Source: Candidatus Brevifilum fermentans (GTDB lineage: Bacteria > Chloroflexota > Anaerolineae > Anaerolineales > Villigracilaceae). From it: 44,316 bases of DNA. The translations under genes were made by a program, and so were the position numbers. Below the pieces are notes generated by a model. That model ran no database searches. It had not been told where the DNA came from and worked only from the letters and a program-made list of their open reading frames with translations. This document shows positions 16,577 to 26,588 of the stretch, in pieces. Every line of letters starts with the position of its first letter. The stretch's first letter is position 1. The stretch is taken from NCBI GenBank assembly GCA_945877125.1, contig CAMCQT010000028.1:1-44316 (forward strand), given 5' to 3'.

Positions 16577-17059
16577 ATGCCAGTGATAAAAAGAAAACGC
16601 AGAGCCACTCAAAGTGAGCGCGGCCAAAGTTTGGTTGAGCTGGCTATCACACTGCCCATCCTCATCCTGTTATTACTCGGCACCTTTGATTTTGGAATGG
16701 CGATCTTTTCCTATTCCATGCTGAGAGACGCGGCACAGGAAGGCGCCTTTTATGGTTCGTTTAACCCAGCCAACACAGCAGAGATTGAAAATCGCGCCCG
16801 CAATATTTCGCCGCGCGCAGAAGATGACATATTCTCGTCGCCAGTTCAATTACGGGATACAGACCTGATCAAAGTGAACATAAAAGCATTGGGTGGTTTT
16901 TGCCAGGGCGCCAAAAACGGCGTAGCCAACAGTCTCCAGGTCAGTGTATCTTACCGCTACCCGATACTCATGCCATTTGTGGGACGGGTGATCGGGTCAA
17001 ACACAATCCCATTAACCGGAACTGCCACAAACGTTATTCTTCAACCCCCATGCCCATGA
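16577..17059 (+). CDS. TadE-like pilus protein
   Basis: 160 residues, typical TadE length. A basic N-terminus precedes ERGQSLVELAITLPILILLL (about residues 14-33) and a transmembrane helix. The rest is a periplasmic or extracellular domain with a cysteine pair (GGFCQGAK; final PPCP). TadE-type minor pilins are secreted through Flp/Tad machinery. It overlaps the next TadG-like gene by an ATGA junction (ATG at 17056, stop TGA at 17057-17059), so the two are translationally coupled. Confidence 0.88.
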   Translation: MPVIKRKRRATQSERGQSLVELAITLPILILLLLGTFDFGMAIFSYSMLRDAAQEGAFYGSFNPANTAEIENRARNISPRAEDDIFSSPVQLRDTDLIKVNIKALGGFCQGAKNGVANSLQVSVSYRYPILMPFVGRVIGSNTIPLTGTATNVILQPPCP

Positions 17060-18339
17060 TGCCCATATTTTCAAAACGCCCCAAATACAAAAAAGGTGAA
17101 CGCGGACAGGCGATCATCATTATCGTGTTCGCGATCATTGGATTGATCGGCATGACCTCGCTGGCAATTGATGGGGGCAATGCGCTGATAGATCGCCGCC
17201 GAACAGAAACCGCCGCATCTGCCGCCGCCCTCACCGCCGCCCTGACCCGCATCGAAGGCGGTGACTGGCGGAGCGCGGCGCTGGCAACCGCCAACGCAAA
17301 CGGCTACAACAACGACGGCGTCTCAAATATCATTGAAATGAACACCCCCCCGCTCAGCGGCCCGTATGAGGGAAATTCCGAATATATCGAAGTGATCATC
17401 ACCTCACACCTCAGCACTTATTTTGGGTCGGTCATTGGCGTTCCACTTGTTACCAATGTTGCCCGCGCCGTGACGCGGACCAAGCCTTCTGAATACGGCG
17501 AGATGTTTGACGGCAATGCGCTGGTCAGCCTGTCACCCCATAGCCTGTGCGAGGAAGACAAGAAGAAAAGATCATTCTGGATTCACAGCGAAGCAACGAT
17601 CAGCCTGACGGGCGGCGGAATATTCGTCAATTCAGACAACACCGAGTGCGCCTTCATCCAAATGGGCAGCGGCAGTATTCGCATTCAAGATGAAAGTCCG
17701 ATCACCGTGGTCGGCGGCGCGGATATACAAAAAACAAAACTCATTACCCCGGTCACTGTACAAACGGGAGCAGTTCCCATCTCTTACCCGCCCGCGATCC
17801 AAATGCCCAAGGTAGGCTGTGGCTCTAAAGAAGCCGCCGTGGATGAATTTACGGGCAAGACCATGACCGCTGGAGCATGGGATGGCGGCGATGAGCCGTT
17901 TCCTCCCGAGGGAGTTGTCAAACTGGAAGGCGGAACCTACTGTATCAGCGGCGATGTGGTCATAAAATCAGGCACTAAATTAGAGGGTCATGGCGTGCTC
18001 CTCATCATCGAAGATGGAAATTTTATGGTCAACGGCAATGCCGAGGTCTGGCTAACCGCACCCAAACGCGGACTTGAAAATGGACTGCTGATCTATATGC
18101 CCATCGAAAATCAAGGTCGCGTTGCCTTGAACGGCAATGCCGACTCTCGCTTCCGCGGCACTATTTTTGCGCCCGGCGCAGATATTCGACTCAATGGAAT
18201 GGATTCAGACTACGGATTTCACAGCCAGATCATCGGGCGCTACATCGAAGTGGATGGACAGGACAACATCGTCATCAACTACAGTGACGAAGAAAATTAC
18301 GACGCATACAAGATGCCGGAAGTACTTCTTAGCGAATAA
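17056..18339 (+). CDS. TadG-like pilus-assembly protein with bactofilin-like repeats
   Basis: 427 residues from the ATGA overlap at 17056 (an in-frame ATG at 17050 is possible). The TadG N-terminus is GERGQAIIIIVFAIIGLIG, a single membrane helix, then DGGNALIDRRRTETAASAAAL, characteristic of TadG. No von Willebrand domain is seen, unlike the TadG at 19967. The C-terminal two thirds are rich in short Gly/Asn beta repeats (ISLTGGGIFVN, VNGNAEVWLTAP, RVALNGNADSRFRGTIFAPG, IRLNGMD), suggesting a right-handed beta-helix. The coupling to the preceding TadE gene points to a shared complex in the envelope. Confidence 0.85.
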   Translation: MMPIFSKRPKYKKGERGQAIIIIVFAIIGLIGMTSLAIDGGNALIDRRRTETAASAAALTAALTRIEGGDWRSAALATANANGYNNDGVSNIIEMNTPPLSGPYEGNSEYIEVIITSHLSTYFGSVIGVPLVTNVARAVTRTKPSEYGEMFDGNALVSLSPHSLCEEDKKKRSFWIHSEATISLTGGGIFVNSDNTECAFIQMGSGSIRIQDESPITVVGGADIQKTKLITPVTVQTGAVPISYPPAIQMPKVGCGSKEAAVDEFTGKTMTAGAWDGGDEPFPPEGVVKLEGGTYCISGDVVIKSGTKLEGHGVLLIIEDGNFMVNGNAEVWLTAPKRGLENGLLIYMPIENQGRVALNGNADSRFRGTIFAPGADIRLNGMDSDYGFHSQIIGRYIEVDGQDNIVINYSDEENYDAYKMPEVLLSE

Positions 18340-18350
18340 TTCGCGCTTTG

Positions 18351-18503
18351 TTTACCAGACCTCTTGCATAAGTAAGCAGTAAATGGCATTTAATCCTTTT
18401 TTAACCACTGAGACACCGAGACACTGAGAAAAAAATATTAAAACTCTGTGACTCGGTGTCTCAGTGGTAAAGGTTCTGAGACTTTTGCAAGAGGTCTGGT
18501 AAA
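18351..18503. repeat. Nested inverted repeat: outer 18-bp arms around a 25-bp hairpin
   Basis: Outer arms TTTACCAGACCTCTTGCA (18351-18368) and its perfect complement (18486-18503) enclose an inner imperfect hairpin (18404-18428 with 18444-18468) made of ACCACTGAG/CACCGAG words. No ORF is inside. The architecture resembles a small non-autonomous element inserted between outer ends. Confidence 0.8.
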
Positions 18504-18530
18504 TGATGAACAACAGTCGGCCTTTTTTGA

Positions 18531-18595
18531 ACCACTGAGTCACGAAGGCACTGAGAAAAAACATTAAAAACTCCGTGACTCAGTGCCTCCGTGGT
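18531..18595. repeat. Second ACCACTGAG-type hairpin
   Basis: Arms 18531-18555 and 18571-18595 share the ACCACTGAG...GTCACGAAGG vocabulary of the previous element but pair imperfectly. It is a related copy in the same orientation 127 nt downstream. Confidence 0.65.
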
Positions 18596-18650
18596 GAAAG
18601 TTTTAAGATTTTGTTGGATTTTGTGGTTGGGCTATATTTTGCCCAAACCG

Positions 18651-18754
18651 TCCACGAATTTTCACGAACACCTGCACTGCAACAAACGCAGTGCGGTGCA
18701 AGTGTAAACGAATGGGAAGACCTCAATTCGGGTATTCGTGGCCTTATTCGTGGA
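18651..18754. repeat. TCCACGAAT inverted repeat with internal hairpin
   Basis: TCCACGAAT (18651-18659) is complemented by ATTCGTGGA (18746-18754). Inside, GCACTGC (18674-18680) pairs with GCAGTGC (18688-18694). It shares words with the palindrome at 141-182. Confidence 0.6.
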
Positions 18755-19034
18755 TGGTTTGCCACGAAACCACAAATTCCGGTAGAACCAGAAAGCTTTA
18801 AGACTTTCGCAAGAGAGGTCTACTGCCCGTTCTTACAAATCTGTTAACGTTACAGGTTGCCTGTCTGATACATTTTGCCTTTGCAATGGTATATAATTAT
18901 TAATATCGTAAAGACCAGCGAACTCCACAACGCTTCCTTCCCCACTTACTTCACAGCCAAACAGACCCCTCGCTTGCCCGTACTTACGGCTTTCTCAAAG
19001 CAGATTAACCATTTTATAAGTTTATGGCAAAGGC
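18755..19034. other. Non-coding stretch between repeat elements
   Basis: No convincing gene is seen. A TATAAT word occurs near 18892 but no start codon with a ribosome site follows. Translated frames here are short and look like repeat sequence. Confidence 0.5.
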
Positions 19035-19120
19035 TTAACGCGAATTACGCAAATTGGGCGAATTTCGCGAATGCACAGAAAAATTCGCGAAATTCGCTTC
19101 ATTCGAGCCATTCGCGTTAA
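19035..19120. repeat. TTAACGCGAAT inverted repeat
   Basis: TTAACGCGAAT (19035-19045) and ATTCGCGTTAA (19110-19120) are perfect 11-bp arms. Between them several GCGAATT/AATTCGC words form further local palindromes. It is a third repeat family in this island. Confidence 0.7.
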
Positions 19121-19222
19121 AGATTTTCGGACTTTGAGAAAATCGTAAGCCCGTACTAATGTCGGATTTATCTTTTAACAAAAAGTACACTAAAATAATG
19201 ACTTATTATTATTGAGGATGAA

Positions 19223-19954
19223 ATGCCAAAGGCGTTACAAAGAATTTTTTCATTATTTATAAAACCCGACCCGCTGCGGAAAAGGAACGTACGCAAATCC
19301 AGGGGACAGAGCCTGGTGGAAGTTGCGATCGCCTTCCCCGTTTTCATTATGCTGCTTTCTGGTGTGATAGAGTTCGGCTTTATATTAAATTATTATCTTT
19401 CATTATTGGATGCCACACGCGACGCCGCACGCATTTACAGCGGTGGTGACCCTTTCGTCTGGGATACCAATAGTACAAGCAACCCTAATGGGTCAGATGA
19501 TTTTTATTATCAGGCAGCAATTTTGGTACGAAGAACACTTGACCCAAGCTATGTGCCTGCAGTCTATGTGCCTGCTTATATCCCAGAACACTTTCTTACT
19601 GCCTACCGTGGGCGTAGGATCGTGCTTGACCCATTGGAAGATGATGTGATCGTCACTGTCTACGGCGCTGGTGCCAGCGGCGTAGAACTTTGGCGAGCCG
19701 GCGATCGTCCCTATCATCTATTCCCCACCAGCGGCAGTTGGCCAGGTAACTATCAATCCATTTTTACAACAACAAATATTACAAGCAGCCGTGTTACTGG
19801 CGCGCCAGATGCAGGCATTCTTGTGGTTGAAGTACATTACAACTATCACCATATTCTAGGATTACCCTGGATGGCGGCAATCCTGCCCAATCCGCTTCAC
19901 TTACAAGCCTACACGATCATGCCCATTCGCGCGGGTGAACCCGTACCCCCTTAA
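19223..19954 (+). CDS. TadE-like pilus protein
   Basis: 243 residues, with GAGG about 8 nt before the ATG. A long basic N-terminus precedes SRGQSLVEVAIAFPVFIMLL (about residues 27-47) and the helix of a TadE family member. The following GVIEFGFILNYYLSLLDATRDAARIY is close to the family pattern. The remainder is an extracytoplasmic domain. It is followed after 12 nt by a TadG-like gene, repeating the TadE-TadG order seen at 16577-18339, so this block may be a duplication of that pair with divergence. It is separated from the first block by the repeat island. Confidence 0.87.
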   Translation: MPKALQRIFSLFIKPDPLRKRNVRKSRGQSLVEVAIAFPVFIMLLSGVIEFGFILNYYLSLLDATRDAARIYSGGDPFVWDTNSTSNPNGSDDFYYQAAILVRRTLDPSYVPAVYVPAYIPEHFLTAYRGRRIVLDPLEDDVIVTVYGAGASGVELWRAGDRPYHLFPTSGSWPGNYQSIFTTTNITSSRVTGAPDAGILVVEVHYNYHHILGLPWMAAILPNPLHLQAYTIMPIRAGEPVPP

Positions 19955-19966
19955 CCTATAAAAGAA

Positions 19967-21607
19967 ATGAAAAACATGCTCAAAAACATTCGCAAAAACT
20001 CAGAACGTGGACAAGCCATCATCCTGGTTGCGGCTTCAATTGTAGGATTGGTGGCCATTGTTGGTTTAATGGTGGATGGCGGTATGCTCTTGATCGAATA
20101 TGCGCGCTTGAAACGCGGCATTGACTCCGCTTCGATTGCCGCCGCCGCGCAGTTTCGCAAACCTGCATCTGCCGCAGACGCCCTGGCCAGGGGCGCCGAT
20201 ATGATCGCAGCCGCGGAGGAATTCCTTCAATTCAATCAGTCTATCTCCTCGGTTTCAATTCATACATGCAGCTACCCAGGTACGCCGCACGATGAGGTGC
20301 TCTGCCCGCCTGCTATAGGACCAGCAGCACGCAAATTGGTGCGCGTCACGGCCACACGGCACGTGGACTTTGGCTTCATGCGAGTAATCGGATTGACTGG
20401 CACAGATATCACAACCACAGCCATCGGCGAGGCCGCCTCGATTGATATGGTGCTAGCCATTGATACATCTGCCTCCATGGCATACGAAACCACAGTTGGC
20501 GGGAACCCCAACCAACCCGACCCAGCTAACCCAGCAGACCCGATAAATTATCCGGGAGATGACCCTGAAGTATGCAACGCGCACCTTGGTGACCCAACCA
20601 GAAGATGTGAACCAATGGGAAAAATAAAAGATGTAGCGGTGAACTTTATTGACCAACTATTTTTTCCATATGATCGTGTTGCTCTGGTTGCCTTTACCGA
20701 ACAAACCCCAGGCGGAAGCCGTAATGTGACAGTTCCGGTGCTTTCTTTTAACGACAATCAGGATGCCAGCGGTAATGCAACCACAGAAATTCAAACCGCC
20801 GTGCGCGGGTTAAAAGTCTTGCAACTCCCACGTTGTCCAGCAGACCCCTCAACTTATATAGGCTCATGTCTTTTCTATGATGAAAATGATGGGCATTTCA
20901 TTGGAATACCTTGTGCGAACAAAACATGGGGGAATGGAGATCCAAGCGCCTGCGGTTCCAGTAACTTCGGCGGCGGACTCACCTTGGCCGGCGACCAATT
21001 TGGCAACGGAGCCAGACAGGATTCCTTCTGGGTTGTGATTGCGCTGATCGGCGGTCCAGCCAACGCAACAGACCCTGTTTCCGCCGAGCCGTATGGGTAT
21101 TGCCCAGGACGAGTTGACGAGCCAACCTGGGCTTGGCCCGATTCACCGGCAGGAAAGGGTTTAGGTTTTTGCCGCGATCGTGACCCAATGCCGGGATCCT
21201 ATAATGCGGCTACTTATGATCCAGACACTTTTAATTGGACTGGATACGATTGGACGACTCAAACCCGTCATTACATAAACCCCGTCACTCATGTTGCCGA
21301 AGCCCTGTATGATGCCGATGATTATGCGCGTGACGCCGCAGACTATATTACCTCTCCTAAAACTGGACAGGGCGCAGTCTTATTCACGGTCTGCCTGGGT
21401 TCTTATTGCCGTGATTATCCAAGTACCGACCCCGCATCTGCGGAACATCTCGGTCAATACATGTCCTTACATGCCGGAGATAACCTGACGGTTACACCCA
21501 ATATTACAGCCAATCATGGCTTATACTTCTACGCAGTAGACACCAATGCGTTGGGAGGCGTCTTCACAAAGATCGCCGAAAACATCTTTACCAGAATTTC
21601 TCAATAA
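19967..21607 (+). CDS. TadG-like protein with von Willebrand A domain
   Basis: 546 residues. The N-terminus ERGQAIILVAASIVGLVAI is a TadG-type membrane anchor, followed by DGGMLLIEYARLKRGIDSASIAAA. A VWA domain starts near residue 162: the metal-site motif DTSAS is at residues 166-170, and VALVAFTEQTPGG follows later in the domain. The C-terminal half contains many Asp/Pro-rich loops and ends ALGGVFTKIAENIFTRISQ, which resembles the closing helix of VWA proteins. VWA-TadG proteins are surface or pilus-linked adhesins. A possible AAAGAAATG supplies only a weak ribosome site; coupling with the upstream TadE gene is likely. Confidence 0.9.
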   Translation: MKNMLKNIRKNSERGQAIILVAASIVGLVAIVGLMVDGGMLLIEYARLKRGIDSASIAAAAQFRKPASAADALARGADMIAAAEEFLQFNQSISSVSIHTCSYPGTPHDEVLCPPAIGPAARKLVRVTATRHVDFGFMRVIGLTGTDITTTAIGEAASIDMVLAIDTSASMAYETTVGGNPNQPDPANPADPINYPGDDPEVCNAHLGDPTRRCEPMGKIKDVAVNFIDQLFFPYDRVALVAFTEQTPGGSRNVTVPVLSFNDNQDASGNATTEIQTAVRGLKVLQLPRCPADPSTYIGSCLFYDENDGHFIGIPCANKTWGNGDPSACGSSNFGGGLTLAGDQFGNGARQDSFWVVIALIGGPANATDPVSAEPYGYCPGRVDEPTWAWPDSPAGKGLGFCRDRDPMPGSYNAATYDPDTFNWTGYDWTTQTRHYINPVTHVAEALYDADDYARDAADYITSPKTGQGAVLFTVCLGSYCRDYPSTDPASAEHLGQYMSLHAGDNLTVTPNITANHGLYFYAVDTNALGGVFTKIAENIFTRISQ

Positions 21608-21652
21608 GTCATCGCATTAAGCATTTACAACTTTTTCTCCAAGGGCATTCCT

Positions 21653-23413
21653 ATGAAAAATATTTTTATTAAAACGAATCAAAAAAGACCAGGGCGTAAG
21701 AATGCGCAAGGCATGCTTGAATTTGCCCTTGTTTTACCCGTGTTGCTGACAATGATCCTCGGCATCATCGAGTTTTCGCGCCTGATGTTTGCCTGGATCA
21801 TCATTGAAAATTCGACACGCTTTGGCGTCCGTTACGCCATTACAGGCAATTACGACCCCCAGTACTGTGTAGACGGCTCTGACACCGGCACTGAGGCCTG
21901 TGGTGGTTCTGTGATATCTAAAGTAGCGGAAGAAATAGATGCGGCGCGCATCCCTTCCATTGAAGACGAAACCCGCCGCATCGTGATTGGCTTCCCGCTC
22001 AAAGAAAATCCCCGCCCCCCAGCGACGCCTATTTATACAGAGACTGAGTTTAATTATTTTAATATCACAGTCTGTTCCGACAGGAAGGATGCCTTGGGCG
22101 TTGACCGCTGGTTTGAAAAGCCAGTGATGAGCAGCGAAATATACGCAGAATGTCATAACAGTGAAGACGCCGCCGACTCGGGGCAGATGGTGTATGTTGC
22201 GGCAGACTATAACTTTACCTTCATGGTCCTGCAGACCTTAACCACACAACCCCCCATGATTCACCTTGCGTCCTATCGTCAGGGACTTGTGGAGCAATTC
22301 CGCGGTTCGCGCGCCATCAACACACAGTTGCCGGGTAATCTCCCTACAAACACGCCCACCCTGACACCCTCACCCACGCCCACCAATACACCTACATTCA
22401 CACCCTCACCTACAGACACACCCACACCTACAAACACGCCCACCAATACCCCCACACCCACAGCCACCTACACACCCAGCAATACCCCCACGCCTACCAA
22501 TACCTATACGCCCACGCCTACTCCCACGCCCAATTGCAATAATCTCAAAGTAAGCAATACCGGCTTTAACGGTGACAACTTCAGAACAAGGATTAGAAAT
22601 CAAGATGCTTCGATAGCCTACCTGACCAATGCAGAACTAACCTGGAACGATGACTATAGCCCGCCCATGTTCTTGCGGTATTTCCAGTTCAGCGCCGTCA
22701 CTTCGAGCAACCAGACCGACGGGAAGTTTGACATCAACCAAACCTACACCGGCAACAGTGTTTACGGTGATACCACTTCACCCTCATCCTTTAACTCAAT
22801 TGGCGACCGGGGTCTGTCGCTTGCCAACACAGAAGCCAAATGGTGGCTGGCAAGTTACAATGAAGGTGTCGACTCCACCTTAGCAGGCTCGTACAGTGTT
22901 AAATTATATTTTAAATTTGACAATTGGGGTGTCACATGTCTAAGAACGGCCAGGTACGATAATTCGACATCCACCCCAACACTAACGCCGACCATTACAA
23001 AAACGCCGACCATCACAAACACGGTGCCTCCTACAAACACGAAACCTCCTACAAACACGCCGCGTCCTACAAACACGCCACCCAACACACTCACGCCAAG
23101 CAAGACGTTCACGCCCACGCCGATAACGCCCACGAAAACAAAAACGCCGATCACGCCTACGGCTACAAAAACGCCGATCACACCCACGGTTACAAAAACG
23201 CCGATAACGCCCACGAAAACACCCACGCCAAGCAATACGCCAGCCGTCACCAAAACGTATACGCCAACACCGACAAACACGTTCACGAAGACATACACGC
23301 CTACAAATACAAAAACATACACGCCAACGAATACCCGCACGCCAGCTTATACAGCTACGCGCACGCCCACGCGCACACCCACGCCCACAAAAACATTCAC
23401 TGGTGGTGAATAA
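21653..23413 (+). CDS. TadE-like protein with two long Thr/Pro-rich segments
   Basis: 586 residues. The TadE signature is [20 protein letters not shown] near residues 18-38. An extracellular region of about 180 residues follows, then a TPT/NTP linker (about 228-295), a Cys-framed beta-type domain ([11 protein letters not shown] to [12 protein letters not shown]), and a second, longer Thr/Pro/Lys-rich tail (about 440-583). The tail is low-complexity, with the repeating codon pattern CACGCC/ACAAAC, and ends GGE without an anchor or recognisable sorting motif. The first half parallels the gene at 15428. The tail may span or bind the cell wall, or be a glycosylation target; this is inference. It closes the pilus cluster. 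Confidence 0.85.
   Translation: MKNIFIKTNQKRPGRKNAQGMLEFALVLPVLLTMILGIIEFSRLMFAWIIIENSTRFGVRYAITGNYDPQYCVDGSDTGTEACGGSVISKVAEEIDAARIPSIEDETRRIVIGFPLKENPRPPATPIYTETEFNYFNITVCSDRKDALGVDRWFEKPVMSSEIYAECHNSEDAADSGQMVYVAADYNFTFMVLQTLTTQPPMIHLASYRQGLVEQFRGSRAINTQLPGNLPTNTPTLTPSPTPTNTPTFTPSPTDTPTPTNTPTNTPTPTATYTPSNTPTPTNTYTPTPTPTPNCNNLKVSNTGFNGDNFRTRIRNQDASIAYLTNAELTWNDDYSPPMFLRYFQFSAVTSSNQTDGKFDINQTYTGNSVYGDTTSPSSFNSIGDRGLSLANTEAKWWLASYNEGVDSTLAGSYSVKLYFKFDNWGVTCLRTARYDNSTSTPTLTPTITKTPTITNTVPPTNTKPPTNTPRPTNTPPNTLTPSKTFTPTPITPTKTKTPITPTATKTPITPTVTKTPITPTKTPTPSNTPAVTKTYTPTPTNTFTKTYTPTNTKTYTPTNTRTPAYTATRTPTRTPTPTKTFTGGE
22337..22529 (+). repeat. Low-complexity Thr/Pro-coding repeat, first tract
   Basis: Imperfect units of CACGCCCACC/AATACACCT code for NTPTPT-type residues inside the TadE-like gene. 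It is coding, not intergenic, and unstable-looking by its internal redundancy. Confidence 0.8.
22970..23405 (+). repeat. Low-complexity Thr/Pro/Lys-coding repeat, second tract
   Basis: Unit families ACAAACACG, CCGATCACGCCTACGG and ACAAAAACG recur over 430 nt, coding TKTPITPT and TNTKTYTPT runs at the C-terminus of the same gene. Confidence 0.8.
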
Positions 23414-23478
23414 TTGGTGAACTGCAAAACAAGGCGAACCCCTGAATAACGGTTCTACCTAGGGTAAATAAATTCAAC

Positions 23479-23515
23479 AAAAAATCGTCAGCCTAAAAAA
23501 GGCTGACGATTTTTT
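23479..23515 (+). terminator. Terminator of the pilus cluster
   Basis: A perfect 15-bp inverted repeat (arms 23479-23493 and 23501-23515), TCGTCAGCC/GGCTGACGA with T6 on the right, ends the TadE/TadG run 66 nt after its last stop. Confidence 0.93.
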
Positions 23516-23520
23516 TACGG

Positions 23521-23526
23521 TATAAT
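23521..23526 (+). promoter_or_regulatory. -10 box of the glmS leader
   Basis: TATAAT lies 5 nt after the terminator and 54 nt before the predicted ribozyme cleavage site. No good -35 is seen. It would start a leader of about 640 nt before glmS. Confidence 0.55.
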
Positions 23527-23580
23527 CCGGCCAACCTACAAAAAGGAGGCATAATACAAAAAAAAGCTCATGGGAAAGAC

Positions 23581-23951
23581 AGCGCATGGACTTTGGTTGG
23601 CAGATTAGCAATTGATGTTAAGCAGTTTTAATCCCGAAGGGATGGCAGGATTGTAGAAAATTATGCGTGAAAAACAAAATCCCGAAGGGATGACAAGATT
23701 TGCGCCGAAAAGCATGACACCCCTTTGGGGTTATTTGATCCATTTTGCTTGAATCTATAATCATTCCACTCCTTCGGAGTTTCTGCGTAATATCAGTTGT
23801 AATTAGTGAACCAAAGTTGACGAGGACGAGGGTTCTCCATTTCAAAATGGAGTTAATGACACCTCACCCTGCCCTCTCCTAAAAAAGGAGAGGGTAAGTG
23901 AAGTCAGAAAATCGAACGATCAGCGGAAGCCCTCCGGGTACGCCAAACCCG
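23581..23951 (+). ncRNA. glmS ribozyme (GlcN6P riboswitch) with large insertions
   Basis: The parts of a glmS ribozyme appear in order. AGCGCATGGACTTTGG starts at 23581, with predicted cleavage between A23581 and G23582. The first stem pairs ACTTTGGTT (23590-23598) with AACCAAAGT (23809-23817), followed by the invariant AGTTGACGAGG (23815-23825). GAGGG (23828-23832) pairs with CCCTC (23930-23934). The core ATCGA...ATCAGCGGAAGCCCTCCGG is at 23911-23937, and a P4-like CGGGT/ACCCG hairpin is at 23935-23951. The first stem carries ~210 nt of insert, and 73 nt of two hairpins lie inside the core. One position of the helix next to the cleavage site deviates (GCGCA with AGCGG rather than GCGCC with GGCGG). 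The known ribozyme cleaves its mRNA when glucosamine-6-phosphate is abundant, shutting down glmS. Activity of this variant is unproven. Confidence 0.83.
23599..23808 (+). repeat. Hairpin-repeat insert in the ribozyme first stem
   Basis: Four small triloop hairpins lie in the insert: ATCCC-GAA-GGGAT twice (starting 23631 and 23680), ACCCC-TTT-GGGGT near 23719, and ACTCC-TTC-GGAGT near 23768. The ends also extend the first stem, since ATTAGCAATTGAT near 23605 pairs imperfectly with ATCAGTTGTAAT near 23793. Confidence 0.65.
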
Positions 23952-24042
23952 TCATATCTTTCCCTCCAAAGGATAACCCAGCCCATAATACCCGCAAGCA
24001 ATTGCGCGGTCAAAAGGCGTGGGAGTGGCAAAAAATACAACC

Positions 24043-24141
24043 ATGTCATTGCGAGGAGCGCACTTGCTCTTAGCGATGAAGCAATCTCCTGTTAATGGGG
24101 AGATTGCTTCGGGCGAAAGTGCATCGCCCTCGCAATGACAT
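24043..24141. repeat. Palindromic repeat copy A (ATGTCATTGCGAG family)
   Basis: Terminal arms ATGTCATTGCGAG and CTCGCAATGACAT are exact complements. Inside, GAAGCAATCTCC pairs with GGAGATTGCTTC. It is 99 bp, has no ORF of its own, and ends 28 nt before the glmS ATG, leaving the GGAGG ribosome site just downstream. Confidence 0.93.
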
Positions 24142-24169
24142 AAAATCTAACAATCGGAGGAACTCCCCT

Positions 24170-26018
<1,849 letters not shown>

Positions 26019-26027
26019 AGATGTTTC

Positions 26028-26128
26028 ATGTCATTGCGAGGGCGCTCTTGTTCTTTGCCCGAAGCAATCCCCACATAACAGGAGATTGCTTCGTCGGGAA
26101 GAGCAAGTGCCCCTCCTCGCAATGACAT
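26028..26128. repeat. Palindromic repeat copy B (ATGTCATTGCGAG family)
   Basis: 101 bp with ATGTCATTGCGAG and CTCGCAATGACAT ends. It begins 10 nt after the glmS stop and ends 18 nt before the dCMP deaminase ATG. The inner part reads GAAGCAATCCCC...GGAGATTGCTTC, in the opposite orientation to copy A by its inner sequence. Confidence 0.93.
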
Positions 26129-26146
26129 ATTTCACAGAGGATTTTT

Positions 26147-26575
26147 ATGCGTCCAGACTGGGATTCCTATTTCATGAAGATCGCCTACGCCGTCTCTGAG
26201 CGCAGCACCTGTGACCGCGCCTTCGTGGGCTGTGTGCTCGTGCTGGAAAAACGCATCCTAACCACCGGCTTCAACGGCTCACCTGCCGGGCAGTCACATT
26301 GCGACGAGATCGGTCATCTCATGGTCGAAGGTCATTGCGTGCGCACGATCCACGCCGAGACGAACGCCATTATTCAAGCCGCCCTGCACGGCGTCTCGAC
26401 CAAAGGCGCCATGTGCTACGTCACGCATCTGCCGTGCATCAACTGCACCAAGGTCTTAATCAACGCCGGCATCTCGCGCATCGTTTATCACACCGCCTAC
26501 CGCACCGACGAAAACGCGATGAACTTTTTGAAAGCGGCAAATATTGAATTGGTGCAGGTGGAGTTCAAAGCGTAG
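26147..26575 (+). CDS. dCMP deaminase (ComEB-like)
   Basis: 142 residues, the size of a single cytidine-deaminase-fold domain. The zinc site is complete: HAETNAI with its His and catalytic Glu, and PCINC with two Cys. The opening MRPDWDSYFMKIAYAVSERSTC and GVSTKGAMCYVTHLPC fit the ComE/dCMP deaminase group. It converts dCMP to dUMP for thymidylate synthesis. The family also contains ComEB, named for its location in Gram-positive competence operons; no competence gene is seen here. It follows glmS by 129 nt filled by a repeat, so co-transcription is uncertain. Confidence 0.92.
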   Translation: MRPDWDSYFMKIAYAVSERSTCDRAFVGCVLVLEKRILTTGFNGSPAGQSHCDEIGHLMVEGHCVRTIHAETNAIIQAALHGVSTKGAMCYVTHLPCINCTKVLINAGISRIVYHTAYRTDENAMNFLKAANIELVQVEFKA

Positions 26576-26588
26576 CCCACCCCCTCTG

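Noticed and set aside
18575-19120. Two short plus-strand ORFs (90 and 81 codons) in the repeat island
   Set aside because: Their translations follow the palindromic repeats and contain no recognisable domain; no ribosome site is seen.
22855-23340. A 161-codon minus-strand ORF rich in VFVGV repeats
   Set aside because: It is the antisense of the Thr/Pro-coding low-complexity tract, and its repeats mirror that tract.
23571-23609. A 12-codon ORF (MGKTAHGLWLAD) in the glmS leader
   Set aside because: The spacing from the upstream GGAGG is about 20 nt and the sequence overlaps the ribozyme cleavage site and first stem, which explain it better.
24095-24169. A 25-codon N-terminal extension of glmS
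   Set aside because: It runs through the palindromic repeat; the catalytic Cys must follow the initiator Met, and a GGAGG is placed for the 24170 ATG.
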